64,000 nt of DNA. It comes from CAVVPY01 sp963750295 (lineage in GTDB: Bacteria; Actinomycetota; Actinomycetes; Mycobacteriales; Jatrophihabitantaceae). The translations under genes were made by a program, and so were the position numbers. The stretch lies in assembly GCA_963750295.1 (NCBI GenBank), contig CAVVPY010000001.1, forward strand, positions 2,860,569-2,924,568, in the 5' to 3' direction. Shown here one piece after another: positions 17,146-25,592 of this stretch. A model generated the notes under the pieces. The model saw nothing but the letters and a program-made list of their open reading frames with translations, made no database searches and was not told where the DNA came from. Position 1 is the first letter of the stretch. Every line of letters begins with the position of its first letter.

Positions 17146-18313
17146 GGGGCTTCGTCCGCCAAAGCGACCGGCACGGGATCTTCTCGAGATCGCAGCGGTC
17201 CGCGTACTTGCGCGCGATCTCGGTGACCTCCTGCAGCAGCCCGTCGACCAGGGTGATCGGGTCGAGGCCGAGGTTGAGCAGCTGCCGGTTCTCGACATAG
17301 AGCTCGTTCTCGGCGTCCTCGTTGCGCGGGTTGTCGACGTAGTCGATCGTCGCGCCGGTGAGGACGCTGACCAGCTTGGCCAGGTCGTTGACGCGGTGCG
17401 TCTCGGTCATCTGGTTGAGAATCCGCACGCGATCGCCGCGCTGCGGGCTGTCCTTGATCGCCAGCTCGATACAGCGCACGGTGTCCTGGATGTGGATGAA
17501 CGCGCGGGTCTGGCCGCCCGTCCCGTGCACGGTCAGCGGGTAGTCGACCGCCGCCTGCATCAGGAACCGGTTCAGCACGGTGCCGTAGTCGCCGTCGTAG
17601 TCGAAGCGGTTGATCAGCCGCTCGTCCAGGGCCGTCTGCGCGGTCTGCGTGCCCCACACGATGCCCTGGTGCAGGTCCGTGACGCGCAGTTTGTCGTTCT
17701 TGGCGTAGTACGCGAACAGCAGCTGGTCCTGCGTCTTGGTCAGGTGGTAGATGCTGCCCGGGTTCGGCGGGTAGAGGATCTCGGTCTCTACCGTCTCGCC
17801 CTCCTCGGTCTCGAGCTTGACCCGCAGGTAGCCCTCCGGGATCTTCATGCCGGCCGTGCCGTACCCGTACACGCCCATCGTCCCGAGGTGGACGACGTGG
17901 ATGTCGAGTTCGGACTCCACGATCGCCGCGAGCAGGTTGTTCGTCGCGTTGAGGTTGTTCGACACGGTGTAGCGCTTGTGCCAGGACGACTTCATCGAGT
18001 ACGGCGCTGCCCGCTGCTCGGCGAAGTGCACCACGACGTCCGGCGAGAACTCCTGCAGCAAGGTCAGCAGCCGGTGGTAGTTCTCGGCCACGTCGAACCG
18101 GTGGAAGTCGATCTGCTTGCCGCTGATCTGCTTCCACGCCTTGAGGCGAACGCCCATCGGTGAGATCGGGGTCAGCGAGGTGACCTCGAGTTCGTTGTCG
18201 ATGTTGCGCCGCGACAGGTTGTCGACGATCGCTACGTCGTGACCCTGGTCGGACAGGTGCAACGCGGTCGGCCAGCCACAGAAGCCGTCGCCGCCGAGAA
18301 CCAAGACGCGCAT
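17138..18313 (-). CDS. sqdB: UDP-sulfoquinovose synthase-like (SqdB/SQD1 family) enzyme
   Basis: The SqdB/SQD1 family joins sulfite to UDP-glucose to give UDP-sulfoquinovose. This 391-residue protein opens RVLVLGGDGFCGWPTALHLS, the family-specific glycine motif, followed by VAIVDNLSRR. It keeps HFAEQRAAPYSM, the LGTMGVYGYG catalytic loop and YHLTK (YxxxK). LHQGIVWG is near residue 225 and NQMTE near 316. These match SQD1 better than ordinary UDP-glucose epimerases, which lack the GDGFCGW and EQRAAPYSM segments. It is first in an operon with the epimerase, overlapping by 8 bases, and divergent from a sulfotransferase gene. The product could enter a sulfolipid or a sulfonated polysaccharide; the surroundings favour the latter. 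Confidence 0.85.
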   Translation of the reverse strand: MRVLVLGGDGFCGWPTALHLSDQGHDVAIVDNLSRRNIDNELEVTSLTPISPMGVRLKAWKQISGKQIDFHRFDVAENYHRLLTLLQEFSPDVVVHFAEQRAAPYSMKSSWHKRYTVSNNLNATNNLLAAIVESELDIHVVHLGTMGVYGYGTAGMKIPEGYLRVKLETEEGETVETEILYPPNPGSIYHLTKTQDQLLFAYYAKNDKLRVTDLHQGIVWGTQTAQTALDERLINRFDYDGDYGTVLNRFLMQAAVDYPLTVHGTGGQTRAFIHIQDTVRCIELAIKDSPQRGDRVRILNQMTETHRVNDLAKLVSVLTGATIDYVDNPRNEDAENELYVENRQLLNLGLDPITLVDGLLQEVTEIARKYADRCDLEKIPCRSLWRTKPHG

Positions 18314-18405
18314 GAAATTTCACTCCTCCGCTATGCCGTCCGGTGGCGCTCCCACCCAACAGCCGGTTTCCGAGGCAGGATAGTCCACGGTCTCGGTCGC
18401 CCTCG

Positions 18406-18411
18406 TATCAT
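18406..18411 (+). promoter_or_regulatory. Putative -10 box upstream of sulfotransferase
   Basis: TATCAT ends 9 bases before the ATG at 18421, leaving almost no 5' UTR, and no Shine-Dalgarno is present. This suggests a leaderless or near-leaderless transcript from the 107-base divergent promoter region shared with the SqdB-like operon. Confidence 0.35.
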
Positions 18412-18420
18412 CGTGGTCTT

Positions 18421-19329
18421 ATGCGGCCCGACTTCGCCATCATCGGCGCACAGAAAGCGGGCTCGACGGCCCTGATGCGCTACCTGGGCCACCACCCCGA
18501 GGTGCACCTACCGCCGGACGAGACGCGCTACTTCCGCGACCCGTGGTTCCGCATGCAGCCGCCGAGTGTCCTGGACGAAGCTGCCGAAACGACGAAACCG
18601 GGTGTCCGGCGCCGCGGGATCAAATGCCCCGACCTGCTCGCGCCCCCCGAGATCCCGGGCCGCATCGTCGACGCGCTCGGGCTGATCGACCTGGTCGCCG
18701 TGTTGCGTGACCCCGTGGCGCGGGCGGTGTCGGCCTATTTCTGGTGCGTCCAGTTCGGCTGGCTGCCGATCGAGGACCCCGAGACCGGGCTCCGCCGCGT
18801 CCTGGACGGCAGTTACTCCGATTCGCGGGCCACGGACATCCTCGACTTCGGGCGCTACGGCGCGCACCTGTCGCGCTGGCTGGGCACCTTCCCGCGGGAG
18901 AAGCTGTTCGTGGTGCTCGACGACGAGTTGCGTGGGGACCTACACGGCGCCACCGGCGCACTGTTCGAGTTCCTCGGCGTGGACCCGAGCGCCGCGGTCC
19001 GCCCACCCGGCGAGCGGGTGAACGCCGGTGTCTACGCACCGACGCGGCTGCGGATGCTCCAGCGACGCAACAAGTACATCGTCCGGGAGTTCGCCGGCTA
19101 CCCGGGCACGTACCTGCAACCGCCGGTCGGGTTACGGGGACGCGCGGTCGACCGCGGAATCGCCGTCCTGGATCGCGTGCTGCTTGCCAGGGTCTGTGAC
19201 AACACCCCGCCGCGGATCGGGCCGGAGCTTCGTCGAGACCTGTTCGACTACTACCGGTCCGACATCGCCGTCCTCGAGCAGGTGCTCGACCGCGATCTGT
19301 CGACATGGGCGTCGAAGTACGACCAGTAG
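18421..19329 (+). CDS. PAPS-dependent sulfotransferase
   Basis: This 302-residue cytosolic sulfotransferase is predicted to transfer sulfate from PAPS to a sugar hydroxyl. The 5'-phosphosulfate loop is IGAQKAGSTALMRYL (about residues 8-22). The 3'-phosphate motif is LRDPVARAVSAYFW near residue 101, with the arginine and serine in place. The late segment RVNAGVYAPTRL resembles the substrate/cofactor-closing loop of bacterial carbohydrate sulfotransferases. It is divergent from the SqdB-like operon and is followed 30 bases later by a methyltransferase on the same strand. A heparan-type or trehalose-type target cannot be distinguished; a glycan target is inferred from context. Confidence 0.9.
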   Translation: MRPDFAIIGAQKAGSTALMRYLGHHPEVHLPPDETRYFRDPWFRMQPPSVLDEAAETTKPGVRRRGIKCPDLLAPPEIPGRIVDALGLIDLVAVLRDPVARAVSAYFWCVQFGWLPIEDPETGLRRVLDGSYSDSRATDILDFGRYGAHLSRWLGTFPREKLFVVLDDELRGDLHGATGALFEFLGVDPSAAVRPPGERVNAGVYAPTRLRMLQRRNKYIVREFAGYPGTYLQPPVGLRGRAVDRGIAVLDRVLLARVCDNTPPRIGPELRRDLFDYYRSDIAVLEQVLDRDLSTWASKYDQ

Positions 19330-19359
19330 GCTCGGCGCGGTCGACGAACCGGAGGACAT

Positions 19360-20133
19360 GTGGCTGACCGCGCGGAGCAGCGTAGGAGCAAGCGGGCCGA
19401 GACCCGGCGGCGGTACTACCCGGAGACCGGGCTGGACGACTTCAGCCGGGTCGACAGCGCGGTCGAGTTCTACACGCGCGTGAACGCGCTGCTCGAGCCC
19501 GGGATGACCGCCGTCGACTTCGGAGCCGGCCGCGGCCAGTGGTACGTCGACAGCACGTCTGAGACGCGGCGCCGCCTGCGTGACATGCGCGGCAAGGTGG
19601 CGAAGGTGATCGGCCTGGACGTCGACCCGGCGGTGAAGCAGAACCCGTCCGTGGACGAGGCGCAGGTCACGACGATGGGCGGCGACCTGCCGCTGCCGGA
19701 TGCCTCGGTGGACGTCCTGGTCTCGGACTTCACGTTCGAGCACATCGACGACCCGGAGCACATCAGCCGCGAGCTGTACCGGGTACTCAAGCCCGGTGGC
19801 TGGGTCTGCGCCCGCACGCCCAACAAATGGGGTTACATCGGGGTCGGCGCGCGGATCGTGCCCAACCAGTGGCACGTGCGGTGGCTGACGCGGCTGCAGC
19901 CCGGACGCAGGGACATCGACGTGTTCCCCGTCCGGTACCGGCTCAACACCCGGCGCGACCTGGCCCAGCACTTCGCGCCGGACCGGTTCGAGCACATCGT
20001 CTACACCACGCCCGGTGAGCCGAGCTACGCCGGCGGATCCTGGGCTGCCTGGCGCGCGGTCGGGCTGCTGCAGCGCTTCCAGCCCCGCGTGATCGAGCCG
20101 ATGATGCTGATCTTCCTGCGCAAGCGCGGCTAG
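19360..20133 (+). CDS. Class I SAM-dependent methyltransferase
   Basis: This 257-residue protein starts at GTG with GGAGG just upstream. The SAM motif I is MTAVDFGAGRGQWYVD (about residues 49-64). The acidic ribose ligand is in VIGLDVDPAV near 83, the post-I/motif II region is SDFTFEHIDDPEHI near 122, and motif III is LYRVLKPGGWVCARTPN near 139. The basic N-terminus is cytosolic. The gene lies in a run with a sulfotransferase and an anchored glycosidase-like protein, so methylation of the polysaccharide or its lipid carrier is the likeliest role. Confidence 0.87.
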   Translation: MADRAEQRRSKRAETRRRYYPETGLDDFSRVDSAVEFYTRVNALLEPGMTAVDFGAGRGQWYVDSTSETRRRLRDMRGKVAKVIGLDVDPAVKQNPSVDEAQVTTMGGDLPLPDASVDVLVSDFTFEHIDDPEHISRELYRVLKPGGWVCARTPNKWGYIGVGARIVPNQWHVRWLTRLQPGRRDIDVFPVRYRLNTRRDLAQHFAPDRFEHIVYTTPGEPSYAGGSWAAWRAVGLLQRFQPRVIEPMMLIFLRKRG

Positions 20134-20240
20134 TGGTCGGATTCTCAGCCGATTCTGTTCTCGCGCAGCGCAATGTCATGAGCGGGCCAGTGCACAGTGG
20201 TGACTGATCCACAGCTGGCACTCGCGGGGTTGAGGTAGGG

Positions 20241-21668
20241 ATGGAACCACCAGCAGTCCCAGCGCGGCGCCGGGGGCGGACGAGGCTGGTCGCGCTGCTG
20301 GTCGCGGTGCTCGTCGCGCTCAGTGCCTGGTACGTCCTGACCCACCGCACGAGGACGATCACCGGCCAGGCATTCGGATTCGTCAATCCCCCGTACAGCC
20401 CGCAGCCTGAGCGCAACGCGGAGTGGACGGGCAACCGCACCGGGGCGTTGACCGGCGCCCAGATCGACAATCTGGGCGCACACGTCGGCTACGAGATCAT
20501 CCCGAAGTTCGCCGACAACTTCGACCTCCGGAAACACTTCGTCGAGGCCCGCGAACTCGTCGCCGCGGCCAAGGCCCACGGCAACGACTTGCGCGTGCTC
20601 GAGTACTACAACGCGACGTTCTTCCCGCTCGTGAACCTGGCGGCGTGGGGCCGGTACGCCGCCGGCTTCCAGTCGTCGTGGTACCTGCAGGACGCCGACG
20701 GCGCGCCGATCCCGTATTACGGCGCGGGCAAGTCCGCTAGCACCGGCGCCCCGCCGGTCGGCTACGTCGTCGACCTGACCAACCCCGACTACCGGGCGTG
20801 GGTCGTCAAACTGGTCAGCTCGTGGATGCGGGCCGCGCCGTACGCCGGGGTTGCGTTCGACTCCGCCAACCCCCTCGTCGGCTACCAGAGCCGAACTCCG
20901 TTCGCCGACGGGACGCAGACCTTCAGCGACCTGCTCTGCGGGGGGACGTCCCCGCTGGACGTTGCTGGCAACTGCCCCCGGGTGTCGGCGTGGAATGCCG
21001 GGCTGGTCAGCCTGGTGGCCGAGGTGCGCACGGCGCTGCGGCCGATGGGCGGCGAGGTGCTCTACAACGGCATCTCACCGGGCGGCCAGCGGCCCGACCG
21101 CAACCTGAGCCTGCTGGACTCGGCCGACCTGGCCGCGAATGAGGGGTTCTGTTACCTCGCGTCGCCGTCGGACCCGCAGCGGCTGAACTTCACGTCCCTG
21201 TCCGACGATGCCTCGATCATGCAAACCTCGGCGCAGCAGGGCAAGAAGGTCATCGAGATCACCAACTTCGACCACGCCGACCACAAGCGGTACGGCGCCT
21301 ACTGCCTGGCGGGCTTCCTGATGGGGTGGCAGCCCGGCTACGACTACTGGGTCTATCACCAGAATTACGTGCGCGACACGACGACCATGGCGCCGACCCT
21401 CGCCGAACAGGATCTGGTGCTCGGAAACCCGCTCAGCAAGGACTACCAGATGCGCGGCAACGTGCTCACACGTCAGTTCCAGAACGGCATGGCCGCGGTG
21501 AACACCGGCGACGCGCCGGCCGCGACCACCGTCAGCGCGGCCATGGTGGCCTTTGCGGACGGCGCACCGACGGCGCGGTACGCCGCGGGTGCCCGGATCA
21601 CGCTGGCGCCACGCTCGGGCCTGCTGTTGCTGAGCCGGGCCTATCTGTACGGGACGTCCGGGCGGTAA
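20241..21668 (+). CDS. Anchored putative glycoside hydrolase-like (TIM-barrel) protein
   Basis: This 475-residue protein has a basic start, then one helix (about residues 14-33, RLVALLVAVLVALSAWYVL), and is otherwise extracytoplasmic. The body has repeating beta/alpha segments with aromatic and acidic loops: YEIIPKFADNF, VLEYYNATFFPLV, AGVAFDSANPLVGY, VLYNGISPG, LAANEGFCYL and VIEITNFDHADH. This is the layout of putative GHL/GH114-like glycosidases, with possible catalytic acids in the VAFDSAN and ANEGF strands. A depolymerase or trimming role on the local polysaccharide is inferred. It ends 8 bases before a convergent methyltransferase gene. Confidence 0.65.
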   Translation: MEPPAVPARRRGRTRLVALLVAVLVALSAWYVLTHRTRTITGQAFGFVNPPYSPQPERNAEWTGNRTGALTGAQIDNLGAHVGYEIIPKFADNFDLRKHFVEARELVAAAKAHGNDLRVLEYYNATFFPLVNLAAWGRYAAGFQSSWYLQDADGAPIPYYGAGKSASTGAPPVGYVVDLTNPDYRAWVVKLVSSWMRAAPYAGVAFDSANPLVGYQSRTPFADGTQTFSDLLCGGTSPLDVAGNCPRVSAWNAGLVSLVAEVRTALRPMGGEVLYNGISPGGQRPDRNLSLLDSADLAANEGFCYLASPSDPQRLNFTSLSDDASIMQTSAQQGKKVIEITNFDHADHKRYGAYCLAGFLMGWQPGYDYWVYHQNYVRDTTTMAPTLAEQDLVLGNPLSKDYQMRGNVLTRQFQNGMAAVNTGDAPAATTVSAAMVAFADGAPTARYAAGARITLAPRSGLLLLSRAYLYGTSGR

Positions 21669-21675
21669 CCGGCGC

Positions 21676-22383
21676 TCAGGACGAGGCGCGCGTCGGGCTG
21701 ACCGGCTCGCAGGCGACCATGAGACCCGCGGCGAGGAACGGCCAGCGCCGCGAGGCAAGTTCTTGCACCTTGACCGCGGCCCGGGTGACCCGGCGGTTGC
21801 GCGGCGCCGCGTGGTAGGTCTTGACCCACTTGACCCGCCAGCCGTGGCGCTCGATGAGGTTGGTGAGGGTGAACCACGAATAGATCGCGATGTGGTCGGG
21901 GTTCATCAGTTCCTTGCCGGTGAGCGTGACCATGACATTCGTCAGCCGGTACGCGTTCGGCGTGGTGAGCAGCAGCAGTCCGTCGTCGGCCACGAGGGGA
22001 TGCATCGCCTCGAGGAAGTCGCCCGGACGCTCGACGTGCTCGATGATCTCGCCGGCGACGACGAGGTCGGCCGGGGTTATCCCGAGATCGCCGACCTGCG
22101 ACTTGTCGCAGGCGTCCGCGAAGTACGCCTCGTACCCCTGCTCGCGCGCTTCCTCGATCGCGGTCTCGTTGTGATCGACGCCGACGACCTCACGCGCGAC
22201 CTTCGAGATGTTCGCGTGCAGCCACGTCCCGTTGCGCAGGTGTCGCTCACGAGAGCCCTTGGTGCCCCAGAAGCCGATGTGGACGACGCGCTTGTCGCGG
22301 CACGACTCGATGATGTACTCGAGGCGCCGGACAGTCTCGACCTTGGGCAGCTTGTGCAGCCACTTGTCCGAGTATTCCTGCAT
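21676..22383 (-). CDS. Class I SAM-dependent methyltransferase
   Basis: This 235-residue cytosolic methyltransferase opens with a helical region, then VVHIGFWGTKGSRERHL (motif I variant near residue 33), REVVGVDHNETAIEEA (acidic ribose ligand near 66), ADLVVAGEIIEHVERPG (near 106) and DDGLLLLTTPNAYR (near 132). The lengthened loop after motif I is unusual and could bind the acceptor. It lies 56 bases downstream of the flippase gene on the same strand, so the two may be co-transcribed. O-methylation of a sugar or lipid carrier is inferred. Confidence 0.85.
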   Translation of the reverse strand: MQEYSDKWLHKLPKVETVRRLEYIIESCRDKRVVHIGFWGTKGSRERHLRNGTWLHANISKVAREVVGVDHNETAIEEAREQGYEAYFADACDKSQVGDLGITPADLVVAGEIIEHVERPGDFLEAMHPLVADDGLLLLTTPNAYRLTNVMVTLTGKELMNPDHIAIYSWFTLTNLIERHGWRVKWVKTYHAAPRNRRVTRAAVKVQELASRRWPFLAAGLMVACEPVSPTRASS

Positions 22384-22439
22384 TGGTACGTCCTCCCGCG
22401 ACAGCCGGTCCGAAGCCGTCCCAGGCTAACATCGGCGCT

Positions 22440-23912
22440 TCAGCGACCGCGCCGACGGCCGTGTCGACGGCCTCGATGCCGGTCGCGTCGATCACTTGCT
22501 CGCCTCGTCGGCGCCGAGCGCAGGGTGGGATCGGTGCGCAGGGCGCCGTCGCCGACGGTGTCGACGATCCAGGGCATGCCGTCGGCAGCGTCGAACGCGG
22601 TGTCCTGGTCGGACTGATCGACGGTGGCGAGCAGTTGCTGCCATCGCTCGTCGCGATGGCGCAGTGCCCGCTCGCGCAGGTGATCGCGCAGTGCCAGCCG
22701 GTACTCGACCCACCAGATCCCCCACTGAAGGGGAGTCAGGATCGCGGTGGCGATCGCGGCCCCGCGCGCCCCGTCCCACACCGCTCCGGCCATCAGCAGC
22801 ACGAAGGCGAGCGCGATGGCGGCGACCCGGGCACGCAGCGTGCGGTTGGCGGCTCCGAGCGCCCGCAGCCCGATGATCGGCGTCACCCGCAGGCCCGTTG
22901 CCACCTGCGCGATGACGAAGTAGCCCAGCAACGGGCGGGCGTGCTTCCACGTGTCGCCGAACAGGGCATGACCGACCCAGTTGGGCACCAGCAGGGCGGC
23001 CAGCCCCCACGCCAGGCCGAAAGCGCCGAGCGCCAGGCCGACGAACATCGCGTAGCGCCGCATCTTCGTCGACGACCTGATCAGCACGCGGACCAATTCC
23101 GGGGTGACCGCGGCCTGCACGCCGACGTTGACGATCGACGGCGGCCCGAAGACCGTCTGGGCCCCGCGCAGCGCACCGGTCTGGGTCAGGCCGCCGACTG
23201 CGGCAACGACGTACGCGGTGCCCTGCTGACTGCTCTGCGCCGCCAGGTCGTCGATCGCGTAGCGCACGCCGAGGTCGCCGTCGCTACGGAACCAGCCGGC
23301 GGTGCGGCGCGGCTCGACCCGCAGCCGCATCATCCGCAGCCCGATCACGGCGCCGACGTGCGCTGCGATCCCCCACGCGGCGACCAGATGCGCGACCGAC
23401 GTCGAGTCCCAGACGAGCAGGGCGCCGATGAGCCCGAACTGGACCGCTGCCATCACCAGGTCGTTGCCCAGCGCAAGGGCCGGCCGGCCAAGGGCGAGCG
23501 CGGCGAACCGGCTGAAGTCCTGCAGCACGAGTCCGGGGAACAAGCAGCCGAACACGATGAGGGTCCCGGCCAGATCGCCGTGGATGAACAGCCGATCGCC
23601 GAGGCCGGCCAGGACGAGCAGCAATCCCAGGAGGACGGCGACAGTGACGGCCGCGCCGCCGGCGGCCGAAGCGCCGCCACGCCAGGCGGACCGGTCCCGC
23701 GCGCTGTAGCGGATCACGAGCGCCTCTGACGTCAGGCCGCGGATGATGGCGACGCCCAGCAGGTAGGTCGCCGCGATGAGCGCATAGGAGCCGAACTGCG
23801 AGGCCGACACCGACCGGGCGACCATCACCGTCAACGCGAAGTTGGTGAGGCTGTACACGAGTTGGTCGCTCACACCGACCAAGCTGCGTCGCAGCCCGCG
23901 CCTAGCCGCCAT
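22440..23912 (-). CDS. Wzx-like polysaccharide flippase (MOP superfamily)
   Basis: This 490-residue membrane protein with about 12-14 predicted helices starts with the MOP/oligosaccharyl-lipid flippase pattern SDQLVYSLTNFALTVMVARSVSASQFG. Such proteins translocate undecaprenyl- or decaprenyl-linked repeat units across the membrane. The C-terminal 70 residues are hydrophilic and cytosolic (LRERALRHRDERWQQLLATV onward), longer than in many Wzx proteins. The gene is divergent from the Wzy-like polymerase gene with about 110 bases between. Its presence with a polymerase indicates a Wzx/Wzy-dependent rather than ABC-dependent route. Confidence 0.87.
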   Translation of the reverse strand: MAARRGLRRSLVGVSDQLVYSLTNFALTVMVARSVSASQFGSYALIAATYLLGVAIIRGLTSEALVIRYSARDRSAWRGGASAAGGAAVTVAVLLGLLLVLAGLGDRLFIHGDLAGTLIVFGCLFPGLVLQDFSRFAALALGRPALALGNDLVMAAVQFGLIGALLVWDSTSVAHLVAAWGIAAHVGAVIGLRMMRLRVEPRRTAGWFRSDGDLGVRYAIDDLAAQSSQQGTAYVVAAVGGLTQTGALRGAQTVFGPPSIVNVGVQAAVTPELVRVLIRSSTKMRRYAMFVGLALGAFGLAWGLAALLVPNWVGHALFGDTWKHARPLLGYFVIAQVATGLRVTPIIGLRALGAANRTLRARVAAIALAFVLLMAGAVWDGARGAAIATAILTPLQWGIWWVEYRLALRDHLRERALRHRDERWQQLLATVDQSDQDTAFDAADGMPWIVDTVGDGALRTDPTLRSAPTRRASDRRDRHRGRRHGRRRGR

Positions 23913-24022
23913 CGCGAATGCCCGTACCTCTCTTGGCCCTCGGCATGGGGACTGCCGGCTGCCGACCCTGCGGCCGGGACGATATTACGCACGCTGTCCG
24001 GGGTGCCGTATTCTCGCACTCT

Positions 24023-25585
24023 GTGATCACGCTCGCGGAAAGGCCGCCTCAGGGCGATGCCGTCGAGGACCCGCCGGCCTTCCTCACCGCGGTCACGGTC
24101 TTCGCCGTACTCGCGCTCATCCTGCCGATCCTGGCGGTCAATTTCGGCACCGTCCTCGGCGATTCCACCAACATGGCGCTGGCGTACCTGATCACCCTGT
24201 ACAGCGCCACGATGATTGCCCGCATCTGCTACGCCGGCAGCGGCGCCATCATCCGAATGGCGTTCTTCGTCTTCTGCTACGTCTTCATGGGGTTGTCGGT
24301 CTTCGCGCAGGTCGCCGAGCTCGAGTTCCCGCTGCACCTGCCCGGAACCGGGGCCTACGGCCGGGGCGAGATCCGGCACTCGCTGTTCTCGGTCATCGTC
24401 GGTATCGCAGCGTTCGAGATCGGTTCGTTGGTCGTGGTGCTGCTGCGCCGGCGCACACACCAGGCGGACGCGGTCACCAGCCCGCGGCGGACGTGGCGGC
24501 TGTCCGAGTCGCGGCTCCTGATCCTCGGTGCCATCGGACTCTGCTTCGCGCTGCTGCTGATCGAACGAGTCGGGCTGCGGCCGTTCTTCGACAGCCGCGA
24601 GGCCACCGGAAACGCCGTCTTCGGCAGTGATGCCGGCGCAAAGGTCTATTCGGTCAGCGACAAGTCCGGTAAGGCGTTGCTGCGGGTCCTTGGCCAGATT
24701 CCGATCCTGATCGCATTGTTCGGGATCCTCTACATGAAGCACCACAAGCTGTGGCAACGCGGCAGCGAGGTGCGCAACATCCTGACGCCGGCCATCCTGT
24801 CCCTGCTGATCGTCGCGAACATCATCGTCAACAACCCGATCGCCAACAGCCGGTACTGGTTCGGCACGGTCGCCATCACCCTCGCGTCCATCTACATCCC
24901 GTTGAACCGGGCAAAAGGCGTGCGCTGGGCGGCCATCCTCGCGCTCTTCGCCCTGCTGTTCGCGTTCACGTCGCTGCAAGCCTTCCGGCGCACGGGCGGC
25001 GCAAAGGACTACTCGTCCGGCTTCCGCTCCGACCTCGTCTCATCCGGGACGTACTCGGAGTTCACGATGGAACTCATCGGTCGCCGCTGGTTGACCCATA
25101 ATCCGCACACCCAGGGCGAGCAACTGCTCGGAAGCGCGCTGATCTTCGTGCCGCGGTCGCTCTGGGCGAACAAGCCCGTCGACACCGGCAACCTGGTCTT
25201 GCCCTACTCGAACCCGGCGGCCTCACTGTGGACCGAGGGCGAGGTCGAAGGTGGCTGGCTGGTCATCACCGTGTACTTCGGTGCCCTCGGGGCGGCCGCG
25301 ACCGTCCTCGGCCGACGACTGCGGTACGCCAAGCCTGGCAGCCTTGCGCACGCGGCCATCCCGATCGCGGGCGGCTTCACGATCTTCGTCCTGCGCGGGT
25401 CGCTACTGGCCGTGTTCGGGCCGGCCTACATCATCGCGACCGTGCTGCTGTTCTGCGTGCGCCGGACCGAACTGCCCGAAGCCGAGGTGCTCGAGGCCGC
25501 TCCGGCCGTACCTGCGGGTTCGGCCGGTTCTGCGGTTCCTGTCCATCCCGCTCGCGGCGAGGCCACCTCGGCCCGAGCGGTCTGA
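24023..25585 (+). CDS. Wzy-like O-antigen/oligosaccharide-repeat polymerase
   Basis: This 520-residue polytopic protein has about 11-12 helices and a large polar loop in the second half (about residues 330-415), the usual arrangement for Wzy-type polymerases. In the loop, YSSGFRSDLVSSGTYSEFTMEL and PRSLWANKP resemble the arginine-bearing periplasmic loops of oligosaccharide repeat unit polymerases. I selected the GTG at 24023 because earlier in-frame codons encode a cysteine-rich non-membrane extension and TATTCT lies 8 bases upstream. Its stop is 7 bases before a sulfotransferase start, indicating co-expression. Confidence 0.78.
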   Translation: MITLAERPPQGDAVEDPPAFLTAVTVFAVLALILPILAVNFGTVLGDSTNMALAYLITLYSATMIARICYAGSGAIIRMAFFVFCYVFMGLSVFAQVAELEFPLHLPGTGAYGRGEIRHSLFSVIVGIAAFEIGSLVVVLLRRRTHQADAVTSPRRTWRLSESRLLILGAIGLCFALLLIERVGLRPFFDSREATGNAVFGSDAGAKVYSVSDKSGKALLRVLGQIPILIALFGILYMKHHKLWQRGSEVRNILTPAILSLLIVANIIVNNPIANSRYWFGTVAITLASIYIPLNRAKGVRWAAILALFALLFAFTSLQAFRRTGGAKDYSSGFRSDLVSSGTYSEFTMELIGRRWLTHNPHTQGEQLLGSALIFVPRSLWANKPVDTGNLVLPYSNPAASLWTEGEVEGGWLVITVYFGALGAAATVLGRRLRYAKPGSLAHAAIPIAGGFTIFVLRGSLLAVFGPAYIIATVLLFCVRRTELPEAEVLEAAPAVPAGSAGSAVPVHPARGEATSARAV

Positions 25586-25592
25586 GGCGACC

